Source: Agelas oroides
Taxonomy: Eukaryota > Porifera > Demospongiae > Agelasida > Agelasidae
Assembly: GCA_949130485.1 (NCBI GenBank)
Contig: OX422202.1
Span: 5,177,292-5,241,291 of the forward strand
Direction: 5' to 3'
DNA: 64,000 nt
Shown: in pieces, positions 53,434-64,000 of the stretch
How positions within the stretch are numbered: the first letter of the stretch is position 1
Layout of the letters: each line of letters starts with the position of its first letter
Made by a program: the position numbers and the translations under genes
Notes under the pieces: model-generated
Told to the model about the DNA's origin: nothing
The model's input: the letters and a program-made list of their open reading frames with translations, nothing else
Database searches by the model: none

Positions 53434-54641
53434 AACCCAGTTTTCCAGTACCAAAACCCAACAACAGTAATAATAGACATCCATACTTCAAAAATGGGTT
53501 TCCAACATGGCACCGACAGTCTACTCTCCTGAAAAATGGAAGGACTGGTCATTTGGATTTCATGGCGCCAGTCCCAAAAGTGTGTCCTGAATGTATGGTA
53601 ATCGTCATGCTCCATTGTACGTAGCATCTGCTGAATCTCCCACTCAAACCATAAAATGTACTTAGAGAAATTGCTGGCCAGTCTCGTGTGGATGGCAACC
53701 TATATTCCAATGGTTGGAATACTATTTGCTGGTATAGAAGCAATGGAAGGGGGAATCAACCAAAGGGAACAATCTGTGATCCTAACATTAACACTGGACC
53801 TTTGCTCCGTTGCCCATCTGTTCCAGCTGGTGCCATCAATCCTTGTAGCAGTTCCAATGATGACTGGCCTACCATAGTAGATGTTAACAATGCTATCAAC
53901 ATGCCAAACTATGATACCTATCCTTTTGACAAGTATGCAACAGCAGGTAGCTTTCGTAATATTTTATGGAAGGCTTTGATAGTAGCCTTGACAAGAATGA
54001 GTGTAAAGAAAATCCATTATGCAAGTGTGATGTTGGAGGGGATGACTGTAACAGATTCAATGCAACTAAACCTCTTTTAAGACTTCTTCACAATAGTGTA
54101 AGTGCTGTGCATCTCATGAGTGTTGCCTATTTTAAACTGTATATAGAGGTTTTCACATTTACTTCTGAATCTTGGTATTTACACACGATCATACACACAG
54201 GTTCACATTATTGTTGGCATTGGGTCTAATCTTGGTGAAAATGAGGCGGGGGTAATGGCTGACGTTGCTGCCTCCCCAAATGATCCGATATTCATCAACC
54301 ATCATACCATGATTGACTGCATCTTGGAGGAGTGGGTTCGAGGCCATCCTGATGCAGATTATCCTCCTAATATACCAAGCAAATTGAAGGGACACCAGAA
54401 AGATGGATACATCGTTCCATTCTATCCGCTCTTCAAACATAAGGATATGTTCGACACTGCAGACAATTTTGGCTACTCCTGCAACCTTCCGAATATCACA
54501 GTATCTGGCCATACACCAACACCTGCAGGGCCTGGAGGGCTGGTATTACTTGTAGTATTTGGAATATCTGGAACAGTACTTTTCACTGGAATTTTGTTAT
54601 GCCTTTTTTTGCTTTGTTGTTGGTGCAGCAATAGTGAGTAG
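53434..54641 (+). pseudogene. Tyrosinase, rearranged (internal inversion and frameshift)
   Basis: Copper oxidase of the tyrosinase/TYRP type (phenol oxidation), membrane anchored. In the first exon (about 53434-54097), FKNGFPTWHR is the end of the CuA site. The next 144 bp (about 53519-53662) read correctly only on the minus strand (YILWFEWEIQQML, YHTFRTHFWDWRHEIQM), then the plus strand resumes (SRVDGNLYSNGWNTICW). At about 53964 the frame shifts before EGFDSSLDKNECKENP. The second exon (54201-54641) encodes LHNS|VHIIVGIG, the CuB motif DPIFINHHTMID, a membrane span and CSNSE. The 5' exons with signal peptide and first CuA histidine were not found. The enzyme cannot be made as is. Confidence 0.85.
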
Positions 54642-55112
54642 TCAGGCTATTTGACAAACCTTGCAGTTTTTTAGGCTAGCTCTTATAGAGTACATTAAAT
54701 GTAGGGTTGTATGAAAATGTTACAAATTTGTTTTTTGCTGCAGTGTGCTATTCACCTTTAGCTTGCATTCTTATAAGTGAAGTCTACATGTTTGCTGTAT
54801 GCAAAAGTAACAGTATAGTATAAGATGGTGAGTATATATGAGCATGTATGTAATAAGGTGGTTTATTATGCAACATACATTAATACACAGGAGGTACACC
54901 ACCTATATTAGGAATGTTTTTCTTGCCTGCTGGAGCTTCGCCTAATGGCCAGAGATGAAGCCAGATCTGTAAGTGCATGCAAAAGATAATTATACTTGCT
55001 GCTGTTGGTTTGCCCTGTAAAGACTAAAGAGGCTACATTTGAGCCACTTTGGACACTTTTCCGTGTCTACTTGGATGGATTTGTTGACCTTGGGGGGGGT
55101 GGGGGGGGCTTA

Positions 55113-55172
55113 GGTAGCCTTGATCCCAGTCTCTCTCCCACCGGTTTTGAGGAGAGAGCCTGGGATCAAGGC
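55113..55172. repeat. 24-bp inverted repeat, block B copy
   Basis: Same hairpin as 37446-37505 with one base changed in the left arm (CCCAGTCTCT for CCCAGGCTCT), preceded by a G run that differs in length between the two blocks. Confidence 0.85.
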
Positions 55173-56004
55173 TAGTGTTTAGGTTGCATGCTTTAGATTT
55201 GATCAAGGTTTCTGTGCAACTTTTTGGTGGGGGTTACAAGGTCTTCAAATTTCTAATGCTTATAGCTAGTAAGTTGTTATCTTAGTTGCCCAAACTGCAC
55301 AGTCAAACCACAGGCACATTGAAGGCCTACGGTATACAAATTACCCCTATTATGGACTGATGCAGTATACACCTGTCTATGTGGCAACTGTAAGTAGTTG
55401 TAGCATGTACACTATTAATACAGAACCAGTACACTGGGGAACAGCACAGAGTAGCAGCACATAGCAATATACTGTAGCAGCACAGTATAACAGCAACAGA
55501 GAACAAGCTAACAAAATCAGGTTCAGCAGTAGTAAAAATTAGTCTAGTGTATGTTCTGTTGCAGTAGAAAGCCCTAAGATTGAAATCATATGTCACGTTT
55601 TTGGTTCCTGGAATGGTAGAAGAGAACAAAGGTAGGTTGGAAGTAGTGATTATTGGGTCTTATTGCAGTCTGGTTCCTAGGCGCTCAGTACGGTATACAC
55701 CCTAGGAGACTTGCTGAGGGTCTGGGAACAAGACTAGTCTTATTGTGATTATACATAAACTTAATTGTATTGTCATTACCACATTATTTCTAAATTCCCA
55801 ATACTGTGTAGCTAGCTTATTTTCACGGACGGACATCTTCATGTATACCTACATTCCAGTGTGTAATTAATGCAATGAAGACTTCCTGACCTTTCTACAA
55901 GCTAGCTCCAGCCAACATTGGCAGAAACAAACTGGAATTATGCTAGTGTGCGTAGAGGCACCTCTCTGCTATTTACAAATGTACTTAGTATCCTGGTGTG
56001 AGAG

Positions 56005-56407
56005 TAGTCTCGTTCCCAGACCGCATTTTTTGCGCGCACCCGCCGGAAAAAAGGGTCTGGTGAACTGCCTATTCCGTTTTCGTTCAAGTGCGCCGGAATG
56101 CTGGCGCATTGTTCTTTTCTAATTTAACGCTTGACGTCATCGAAGATTGCATTCCACATTGTGTGCCAACGATCTACTAGCGAAATGGACATTGATCGGG
56201 CAACCCTAGCTGCCGTGAGTAGACTAGGCTATTGTATCTATCGAAAGGAGCACGAGTAGGCTGTCTAGGAGTTCGCTGTTTACTAGAGCGCTTTTGAATT
56301 TACAATCCAGTTGACGTGATGTCACGGTAGTTTTGGAACCAAAACGGTATAGGCAGTTTACCAGACTACTTTCCCTCTCGGCGAAAAGTTGTCTGGGCAC
56401 GAGACTA
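56005..56407. mobile_element. TAGTCTCG-family MITE in block B, perfect 9-bp target duplication
   Basis: 403 bp, same as 38860-39262. Both flanks read GTGTGAGAG (55996-56004 and 56408-56416). It was inserted before blocks A and B separated and after they separated from block C. Confidence 0.93.
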
Positions 56408-56778
56408 GTGTGAGAGTGCCTTCCAGTGTTGCGACTGTTTTTCGCAACCTTGTTGTGGGATGAGACTCGTGATAAGTTGCCGCATATTTTAGTACAATTT
56501 TTTATGACTACTCACTATCACTACAGTTATAAAACTAATCATGTAAAGAACATACTATACAGTACTATCATTTTTTTGAAAGTGTTTTTAAAACCCTCCA
56601 GGTTTCATAATCAGAAAGTCACTTACAGTTCATCCCATACAAAGCCTTATCTTTTGCAGTAAGTCACCTGGGAAAGAGTCTAGGAATAGCTCTGCCCTTC
56701 TCTACTTCTGTATTACCCTCTGTTTGATGACTCAGTTGATAGCACACAGTGTAGCAGCTGGGCTTAATTAAAATACTA

Positions 56779-57250
56779 CAGTGGCACCCCGCTTAACGGA
56801 TACCCCTCAACAACGGAAACCCATGATATAACTGACAATTCTGAAAGTCCCGACCATTTCTCCATAAAACTTCCATACATTAGAAACCCCTGAATAGCGG
56901 ACATCCATTACTCCGTATAATGGACACTTTTCACGCTCCCAATTGTATGCAAACAATACATAACGACCCCGATTCAGTAGACATTCAATGACCTTGACCT
57001 TTTCAGCTAGATTGTCCACCATCACTGCTGGAGTTAACAATTTTACATTATATTAGCACTTTTACTCATAGTACTAGCCTCTGCTTAGCCTTCCCTGCCA
57101 GCGTACAGCAACTGAGAATATAGCCACGTTGTGCTCAACAGCCCGATTATGCAGTACCACGCCTACCGGAAATATGCCAGAAGCCCCTGAGTTAGGGACA
57201 CCTCGCTATAAAGGACAAAACTTTTGGTCCCAATGGTGTCTGTTCCACTG
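56779..57250. mobile_element. pogo/Tigger-like MITE, complete
   Basis: 472 bp from CAGTGGCACCCCGCTTAACGG to GGTGTCTGTTCCACTG, flanked by TA on both sides. It is the reference copy for the truncated elements at 1868 and 39628. It encodes no protein. Confidence 0.88.
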
Positions 57251-57344
57251 TAGTAAGTAAATCTCTGACTTTGTTGTAACTCAAACTCTAAATCCATGTG
57301 GGATGTAGTATTTTGGCAATTTTATATAGTTACACACCATCCAT

Positions 57345-60300
57345 TCAGAAGAATGTAGGTACCTCATCCTGCGCTCCCTGCCTCTCTCCCTCTCCAACTC
57401 CTCTCTCCACCACTGTAATCTTCCCTTCTCCACTGTTCCCTTCATTGAGGAAATTCTCCCATTTTGATAGCCTCTGCTCCCTCTCCTGATCTGTCTCCTC
57501 CACCTGGTAGTTAGTCACTCCATCCCAGTAGCCCACCTCCAGCTGCTGACCACCAAACCACCGCCCATGGAGCTTCTGCACACACTGGTCTGCTGATGGA
57601 AAGTCTTGGAAGGCCACTGACCCCAGACCATCAGGGTGTCTCTGCAAAGAAATAAGCATGGCAGTAATTGGTTGTGTCTGGAAACACATCTCTAAGTGAG
57701 GACAGGTTCTGTATACGTTAGAATCTTTGCTGGATAACCATGTGTAAAAACAAGTTAAAATTTTTATGCCATAATTTTTGTGATGTGCTTGCTGCATTAT
57801 CACATGTAGAGTTAATTTCGTGAATGTACACTAACCATTAAAATGTGCAAAATTTCTTCACCATGAAAATTCTAACTTGCATAGTCCACTCCTATACAAT
57901 CTGTACACCAGCCTGGCTTCCTTAGCTTTCATCACATTTTGCGTGCAACAAAAGCTAAGGAAAACCCTGGGAACTTGGCTATCCACACAGCACAAGGAGG
58001 TATATAATTACTCTCTTGGCCAACGACTCACATCAAATATAAGAATCTTCTTTACCACTCCAAACTTTTCACACTCTTGCCTTAGGTCATCACGAATGTC
58101 ATTAATAGCCATAGGATCATCCTAGAGGTAAACAAATTGGTACAATACATGTAAGAAACACATTCTCCCTTTAGACTCAGAACGGAAATAAACTATGCCA
58201 AGACCCTTCCAACTCATGCTTTGCCATATGGTGACACACTCAACAGTGATGCTATTGCAGGTTTACTCATTTTATCTCCTATACATTTCCATCTCTGTGT
58301 AGGTGCGTGTGTGCATATACTTAAGTACATGTTTGGCAGTCCCAGATACAATGTAGAAATCAAATATTATTTCAGCGCGTATTTTGAGTGGATCACCGAA
58401 TTTGACTCACTATAGTGCTGAGTTTCTGCTAAGAGCAGGGCTCATATGTGCTGCCTAGATGCATGACTAGCTGATGCGTCTATGAAGAGCATATGAGACC
58501 CACCCTTAGCTGAAGCTAAGTGCTACAGCAAACCGAATTTGGTGGCACACTCGAAATACGTGATGGATAGTATTCAACTTCTATCCAAGACTGCCACATG
58601 ACCCTGGCATCTCTAACTGTGACTGACATGTGCTACATACATTGTGCGAGTAAATCCCCTGTTCAGAGCCTCACAATATGTAAACTTTAGCAAGGAAGTG
58701 GGTATAGCTAACCCACAAACAACAGCAGGTGATTTATCACTGATCACACATTAACTGAAGATGAGGTGTATATGCTGTGTAAATTAACTATGTCCATAAG
58801 AACATCTGAATTCCGTAAATGGCAGTTCTAAATGACAGTACACGTGTGACTACATGTGACACTGTACCTCAAACTCTTTGGGATTAAACAGGTGCTTGAA
58901 AATTACAACCCTCTCAGACTTGAGTCGCTTAGGGCCCTCCACATTGCGTTCTCTCCAGTCCAGCAGCCTACAGGAAGTGCACACATACGGAGATATACAA
59001 TAGCACCATTTGTGATGTCACAGCTGCTGTATTCCTGCACACTTTAGTTCTAAACTGCAGTTGTGCAGTAAGATATTTGAGCACTATTTCATCCCTTAAC
59101 TTGGTAAGGCATGCCCTGCTAATGCTATAGCACTGTAGTCCAAACTTTAGTTTGATGAACACAAGTCAACCAATAGAACTACCGAAGAAAGGCAAACTTG
59201 TAAGGTGCTCTGCCTGTGGACACTCTTTAATGAGAGAATAGATAGACCTACTGTAGAATATTTTGATCCAAGTTCAATTTATGAGTGCTTTAAAAAATGT
59301 CAAAGACTCACTTTTCTTGTCCTCCTTTCTTCTTGCTCTTCTTGGTCTTCTTCTTCTTCTTCTTCAGTGCTGGATTGTAGTCTCCCTTCATCTGGAACTT
59401 GGCCTTTGAAGCCAAACAACAATGATGAGACAAGAGATAAGGAAACACAAATAAAGTGAACGGCAGAACAAATAAAGTGGTTGGATGAACAGCAACACAA
59501 ACAAAATGATTGGATGAATGGCAACACAAATAAAATGGTTGGACGAACGGCAGCACAAATAAAGTGGTTGGACGAACGGCAGCACAAATAAAATGGTTTG
59601 GACAAACGGCAACACAAATAAAATGGTTGGACGAACGGCAACACAAATAAAATGGTTGGACGAACGGCAACACAAATAAAGTGGTTGGACGAACGGCAAC
59701 ACAAATAAAATGGTTGGACAAACGGCAACACAAATAAAATGGTTGGACAAACGGCAACACAAATAAAATGGTTGGACAAACGGCAACACAAATAAAATGG
59801 TTGGACAAACGGCAACACAAATAAAGTGGTTGGACAAACGGCAACACAAATAAAATGGTTGGACGAACGGCAACACAAATAAAATGGTTGGACAAACGGC
59901 AACACAAATAAAATGGTTGGACAAACGGCAACACAAATAAAGTGGTTGGACGAACGGCAACACAAATAAAATGGTTGGACGAACGGCAACACAAATAAAG
60001 TGGTTGGACGAACGGCAGCACAAATAAAGTGGTTGGACAAACGGCAACACAAATAAAGTGGTTGGACGAACGGCACACAAATAAAGTGGTTGGACGAACA
60101 GCAGCACAAATAAAGTGGTTGGACAAACGGCAACACAAATAAAATGGTTGGACAAACGGCAACACAAATAAAATGGTTGGATGAAGTGATTTTGAAGCAC
60201 ACTAAACGTGTCTAAGCATGATAACAGCACTCAGATACAAGAGAGTGGCTAGCTACTTAGAGAGCCAGTGTGTCCTAAAGTGGATATGAACAAGCTGGGT

Positions 60301-63300
60301 ACTTAATCAGCACAGAGGGCATACCATAGTGGCTAGCTACCGGAAGCAGAAATATCGATGAGATTGCATATAACAAAAGGCTTACCATAGCAACACAGAT
60401 ACTGATTTTGAGGGTGGAGTTTCACAGCTCTTCCGACCACTTTATTTGTTTTGCTGTTCATTCTTAGCCACACCTTTACACAAAGGTACATATGTTGGTA
60501 CTAGCATTGTGAAATCACCACTATTAAACCAAGTGTGTGTACATACCGTATAGCCAGAAATGTTGGCGGTCTTTAAATTTGGCAGTTTGGTCCCAAACCA
60601 AACATAAAAAAATATTGGCGGAATTTAACTTTGGCGGTGGCGCCTCACAGCGTATTATGTCATCATAAACATTGCATGTGCGTTTATCAGGGAGCGTTGC
60701 CGTCCTCTCGCTTGAGGTACTTGAACAAAGCCGTCAGTTCGCAAATTTACAAGAAATCTAACTGGCAGCGTGCTAGCGCCAAGCTAGCTACATGTACAGC
60801 TCGCGTAGAGGGACGCCGGGCTGGGCCAAGAGCGCTACTGCATGTATTACGTCATTACGCATTGCAGGCGAAAATAATATTTTCATTTGGTGGTTTCAAC
60901 CCCAACCACCAAACCGCCAAATTTAATTCCCCGTCAAATTTTCCGGCTATACGGTAGTAGTCGCAGCTGACCTGCTGGACAGTGATGGTGTGTTCTCTGT
61001 GGGTGCTTTGATCCAGCAGCTGTAATGCCAGCTCTACTGACTCAATCTACAAAGAACACAATTTTGGAAAACATACCATGAGAGGTCATAGGAACAACCA
61101 GGCACTGTGCAAGTATTTATTCACTTCATTTGCCAGGTGGTAATGGTAGTACACTGTTGGAAATTTTTGTGTGTGTTTGGTGCTGGCCACAATAAACTAA
61201 ATGGCTACTGCATGTACATATATAGTCAGCTATATAGACAACTTGCCTTAAGGTAGCAGCATAACCCATCTCCTTTTAACTCCCCATTCACATCTTCATA
61301 CAGTTTGACCTTTGGTTCACCTATGAAAGTAGAATACCCACACACATACATACATACATACATACATACATACATACATACATACATACATACATACAAT
61401 ACATACATACATACATGCCTACTATGCCTCTCCTTAGCCTGGTTCTCAATGTTGAGGGGAGGGGAAAAGGAGCACCTGGTGTCTACTGCATGCGCATGTG
61501 CATGGAAAACCGTATCACTAACGGGCATCTCTGCTACACTACGTTCCGTGAGACAGCCAATTTCACCTGGGTGGGAAATGCCTGCCACCGACCATGCTCT
61601 TTGTGGACGATGACGAAGGAGCGATGAAAGCTCTTTGCTTGCATTGTGTTTGTCCATTCCAGCTAAATGCTATACCACATGATGACGTAATCTTTCCTTT
61701 GAAGTTCACTCTCTTCTCTCCCTGTCTCCTCCCCTCCCATTCCCTCCTTCTTCTCACCTCTCCCTTCCCCTCTCCTCAATACATACTTTCTGTCCATGTT
61801 CACACAATCATGCCTACCATTCTCATCCTCCGTAATGATTCCACATTTTCCCATCAGCTTCACAAACTCCTCCACAGTGATGTCCAGAGGGAGGCCAGAC
61901 ACATACACATTGTGGTTGTGATCACTGTCAATATCAAACCAGCCTAGAAAAATACCACACATTATTAAAACCGTAAGTAGTTTCATGTAACTAACCTTCC
62001 CCCGTTTTTTCTTCTTCAGTTTGCGTTCAGTATAATACACAGAAGCGGAACAGCAGTGAAAAATGGGGGAGGCCTGGGAACAAGGCTAATGTATAACTTT
62101 CCTCCCAGACCTTGACCAGCTTTCTGTCGCTTGCAGTATGGTTGACATAACGCATGTGAGAAAAGTTAGGAGGTCCCCCCCACGTACTTTTTAGTACTGG
62201 AGAGCTGAGTGGGGGGCTGAGAGGGCAGCTAATAAATAGCTACATCCTCATTCAAAGGCATTGAAAACAGGCGAAGCAAGGACGCCATAGACCCAATCCC
62301 AAGACTTTCTCACACAGCATGCCTACTACAAGTGTAACCCAGTGAGAGGATCGTATTCAGCCCACAAAGAAGACTTATAGTAGAGCAGACATGACCTACA
62401 ACACTGACCTGCCTCTTCACTGACTTTGCGCTTTCTTCCCAAGTCCTGGAAAGCAAAGAGAAAGAATAAAACATGAAAACGCCAATTTTACACTAGCTAA
62501 CTTACTATTAACCTAAATATGACTTTATTCATGACCTTGCACAGTCTATTGATAAGCCAGTCAGCAGTAGCTAAAATCTAATAAATAAAGCAGTTTGTCA
62601 TTCTATCCATTTGTCACCTGTCTGTAAGCCCATCTGTCTATCAGATGATGAGTACTTTCAAGAATATACAAACCTTTTCACTACCAACAGAGGTTGCTGT
62701 ATGGTCTTTCTTTCCATCCTACATTCAGTGAAAAGAAAAGTACACAGATAATGCCTCAATCCTTGCTTGTGCAGGCATGATACTGGACAACAGTGTTCTC
62801 ACTAAGGTGATACAGTATTGTGTGCTGATCTGGAAATGCAAATATGTCCTTTGCCCTCTGTTTATTTTAGAGCACTTGAAGTACCTCACTAGCCAAATTT
62901 GTGAGACAAATCCACACGGCCAGACCTCTGGTGATGAACCAAATAATACACAAACCTTGAGGGCTACAAAATGTACTAATTTCAAACTAGGCTTTCCATC
63001 TGAGATTTTGTCTCACCACTTTGCCTCGAGAAAAACAGAAGCTGTAGGACAAAATCTTAGATCGAAAGCCTGGTTGACTTCAAGGCTATGTACACACAGA
63101 GAATGCCCATACCTCATTCAAGGACTCTTCCTCTCTGGTCAAGGCTGCTGCAGTGGTATCTTTTGCACTGGTGGGTTGTGTGACAGTAGCTGCATCACTG
63201 TCAGGCTCACCGACTCCATAGCCAGCTTGGTACGCTGCTAAGAATTCCTCATCAATCTGTCACAAATCAAGAGACAGACACATTCTGTAGCAATTGACGT

Positions 63301-63627
63301 CACTAGTTCCCAGGGCTTCCAAACTCCAAAGACATTCACAAGAATAGTGTAACATATAAATTTCCAGGTGTTCAGGTCTGGGAGAACACTGATGTAGCCA
63401 AAGGTCTCCCCAGGCCCCACCCTCTTTATGAAACCCTGCCCCACCCTTCCCACCCATACCACCACTATCGTGTTTACCTTTGGAAACCACCCTCCTCTGT
63501 TAGCATCCCATTCGTATACAACCCCGTCATTTGCATCTACGTAGGTGCGAGATTTACTGTCCTCTGTAGGGTGACTGCCTTCTCCATATTCTTTCTCAGC
63601 ACGAAGCTGATACTCAAAATCGTCCAT
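57345..63627 (-). CDS. HTATSF1: HTATSF1/Tat-SF1 homologue, 11 exons (409 aa)
   Basis: U2 snRNP-associated splicing and elongation cofactor (Cus2 in yeast). Exons, transcript order: 63478-63627, 63113-63256, 62674-62718, 62409-62445, 61818-61943, 61247-61320, 60972-61046, 59312-59403, 58868-58967, 58032-58121, 57345-57641. These add up to 1230 bp with matching phases throughout. All introns are GT-AG except intron 6, which starts GCAAGT. The N terminus has YEWDANRGGWFPK then FLAAYQAGYG. RRM1 is about residues 132-215 (NVYVSGLPLDITVEEF, GDGLCCYLK). A lysine stretch comes from exon 8. The second RRM is U2AF-homology-like with the GRWFGG motif in exon 11, followed by YQVEETDQEREQRLSKWE. The long acidic tail of vertebrates is absent; a possible donor (GAG|GTACCT) near the stop leaves room for a missing exon. 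Confidence 0.92.
59440..60185. repeat. 29-bp satellite in HTATSF1 intron 7, about 25 units
   Basis: The unit CAAATAAAATGGTTGGACAAACGGCAACA repeats about 25 times with G/A variation. 29 is not divisible by three, and on the HTATSF1 sense strand none of the three frames meets a stop through the array. One frame is in phase with exon 8, so intron retention would add about 250 residues of Cys/Phe/Leu-rich repeats. The block A copy has about half as many units. Confidence 0.95.
60545..60955. mobile_element. MITE with ACCGTATAGCC ends, private to block B
   Basis: 411 bp from ACCGTATAGCCAGAAATGTTGG to AAATTTTCCGGCTATACGGT, with subterminal GGCGG and CCGCC words. Block A lacks it at the same intron position (CACATGGTAGTCGCAG near 41449). 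It is non-coding. Confidence 0.88.
61340..61414. repeat. CATA microsatellite in HTATSF1 intron 5
   Basis: About 18 ACAT units with one interruption, next to the exon 6 acceptor. The block A counterpart at 41818-41870 is shorter. Confidence 0.95.
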
Positions 63628-63658
63628 CTCATCTGTCTGTCTCCTCGCCCCGTTTCCA

Positions 63659-63699
63659 CGGTCAGAGGTCAAAGGTCAGAGGTCAAAGGTCAGAGGTCG
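63659..63699. promoter_or_regulatory. Six AGGTCA half-sites spaced as DR1 in a divergent promoter
   Basis: GGTCA words recur every 7 bp at 63659, 63666, 63673, 63680, 63687 and 63694. Four are perfect AGGTCA; the first and last differ by one base. Each neighbouring pair is a direct repeat with one-base spacing (AGGTCAAAGGTCA), the consensus for RXR/HNF4-type nuclear receptors. The cluster sits 32 bp upstream of the HTATSF1 start codon and 92 bp upstream of the TP53RK start codon. It could also be a simple 14-bp minisatellite without function. Confidence 0.6.
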
Positions 63700-63790
63700 C
63701 ACGCTAACCACGCCTACAACAAACACTGACACAGTGACCACCCCGGCACCCTTTGTCTTAGAGATCTCCACACAAGACGCCCTGCAGTTG

Positions 63791-64000
63791 ATGGCAGCAC
63801 CATCTTCCCAGCCTCCAGTGAGTGGAAGAGGAGCATGGCAGCTCCTCAAACAGGGGGCAGAGGCACGGGTGTACAAGGCAGAGTTTATGGGCAAGTCAGC
63901 CATAGTGAAGGAAAGATTTGTGAAGACGTATAGGGTGGCTGCGCTGGATGAGAAGCTATCTCACCGCAGAATGAGCCAGGAGGTCCGCTCCACGGCTCGA
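63791..64000 (+). CDS. TP53RK: TP53RK/Bud32 kinase, 5' part (70 codons, runs off the window)
   Basis: Atypical small kinase of the KEOPS complex, needed for the t6A modification of tRNA. The visible part begins MAAPSSQPPVSGRGAWQLLK and has the family signature KQGAEARVYKAEF (residues about 20-32), which replaces the usual glycine loop. IVKERFVKTYR with the catalytic lysine follows, then HRRMSQEVRSTAR, the start of the helix with its conserved glutamate. The start is the first ATG in frame after a stop-rich leader. The gene is divergent from HTATSF1, with 163 bp between start codons, so the two probably share a promoter. The gene continues beyond the right edge. Confidence 0.92.
   Translation, partial: MAAPSSQPPVSGRGAWQLLKQGAEARVYKAEFMGKSAIVKERFVKTYRVAALDEKLSHRRMSQEVRSTAR

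Larger units (their letters stand above)
53971..61430. repeat. Segmental duplication, block B
   Basis: Partner of block A (36297-42010). It contains the tyrosinase 3' end, a TAGTCTCG MITE, a pogo-like MITE and HTATSF1 exons 6-11. It is the more complete copy. It lacks the 38160-38682 element and has a private MITE at 60545-60955. Confidence 0.93.

Noticed and set aside
53325..53627. Separate minus-strand gene with FWDWR motif
   Set aside because: It is better explained as the inverted piece of the surrounding tyrosinase exon; beyond the breakpoints the minus strand loses all similarity.
59300..60202. Three overlapping minus-strand frames of 280-300 aa rich in Cys, Phe and Leu
   Set aside because: They are the 29-bp satellite in HTATSF1 intron 7 read in three frames, ending in exon 8. 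Not separate genes.

Overview
The window is animal nuclear DNA, most likely from a demosponge. Evidence: spliced genes with GT-AG introns next to long intronless reading frames; animal orthologues (kynurenine 3-monooxygenase, HTATSF1, TP53RK, tyrosinase, a class C GABA-B-like receptor); a GH3 amido-synthetase; and a family of giant receptor-like proteins with bacterial Pmp-type (GGxI/FxxN) beta-helix repeats joined to a multipass membrane domain. The species cannot be fixed from sequence alone.

Layout. 1-6.5 kb: no gene; short non-autonomous transposons, a minisatellite and a foldback element. 6.5-16 kb: two convergent, intact, single-exon genes for Pmp-repeat multipass proteins. 16-20.7 kb: a tRNA-derived SINE-like sequence, a 3' remnant of the same Pmp family, and a complete GABA-B-like receptor. 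20.7-28.1 kb: gene-free, with hairpins, degenerate repeats and a 23-bp satellite of about 70 units. 28.1-32.7 kb: a third Pmp-family gene, broken by two single-base frameshifts and by a 64-bp tandem repeat that grew inside the coding region.

33.6-42 kb is made of duplicated blocks. Block A (36.3-42.0 kb) is a partial copy of block B (54.0-61.4 kb). It carries the 3' end of a tyrosinase gene and exons 6-9 of the splicing factor HTATSF1, but has lost exons 10-11. A shorter, older copy (block C) lies at 33.65-35.8 kb. Comparing the copies gives filled and empty sites that define several transposon families. 42-43.4 kb holds a decayed Pmp-family fragment split by an element that encodes a protein with 23-residue repeats.

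44.6-51.8 kb: kynurenine 3-monooxygenase (minus strand) and GH3 (plus strand). Their shared head-to-head promoter was duplicated, leaving a truncated GH3 stub next to KMO and the full GH3 gene 4.2 kb away with its own promoter copy. 53.4-54.6 kb: a tyrosinase gene with a local inversion of about 144 bp inside its copper-binding exon and a frameshift. 57.3-63.6 kb: HTATSF1, reconstructed here as 11 exons (409 aa) with one GC-AG intron and a 29-bp satellite in an intron. 63.8 kb to the window end: the start of TP53RK, divergent from HTATSF1 across 163 bp that contain a ladder of AGGTCA half-sites spaced as DR1.

The genes do not form one pathway. The coherent themes are the local expansion and decay of the Pmp-repeat receptor family and a high rate of small rearrangements, which can be read directly from paralogous copies within the window.
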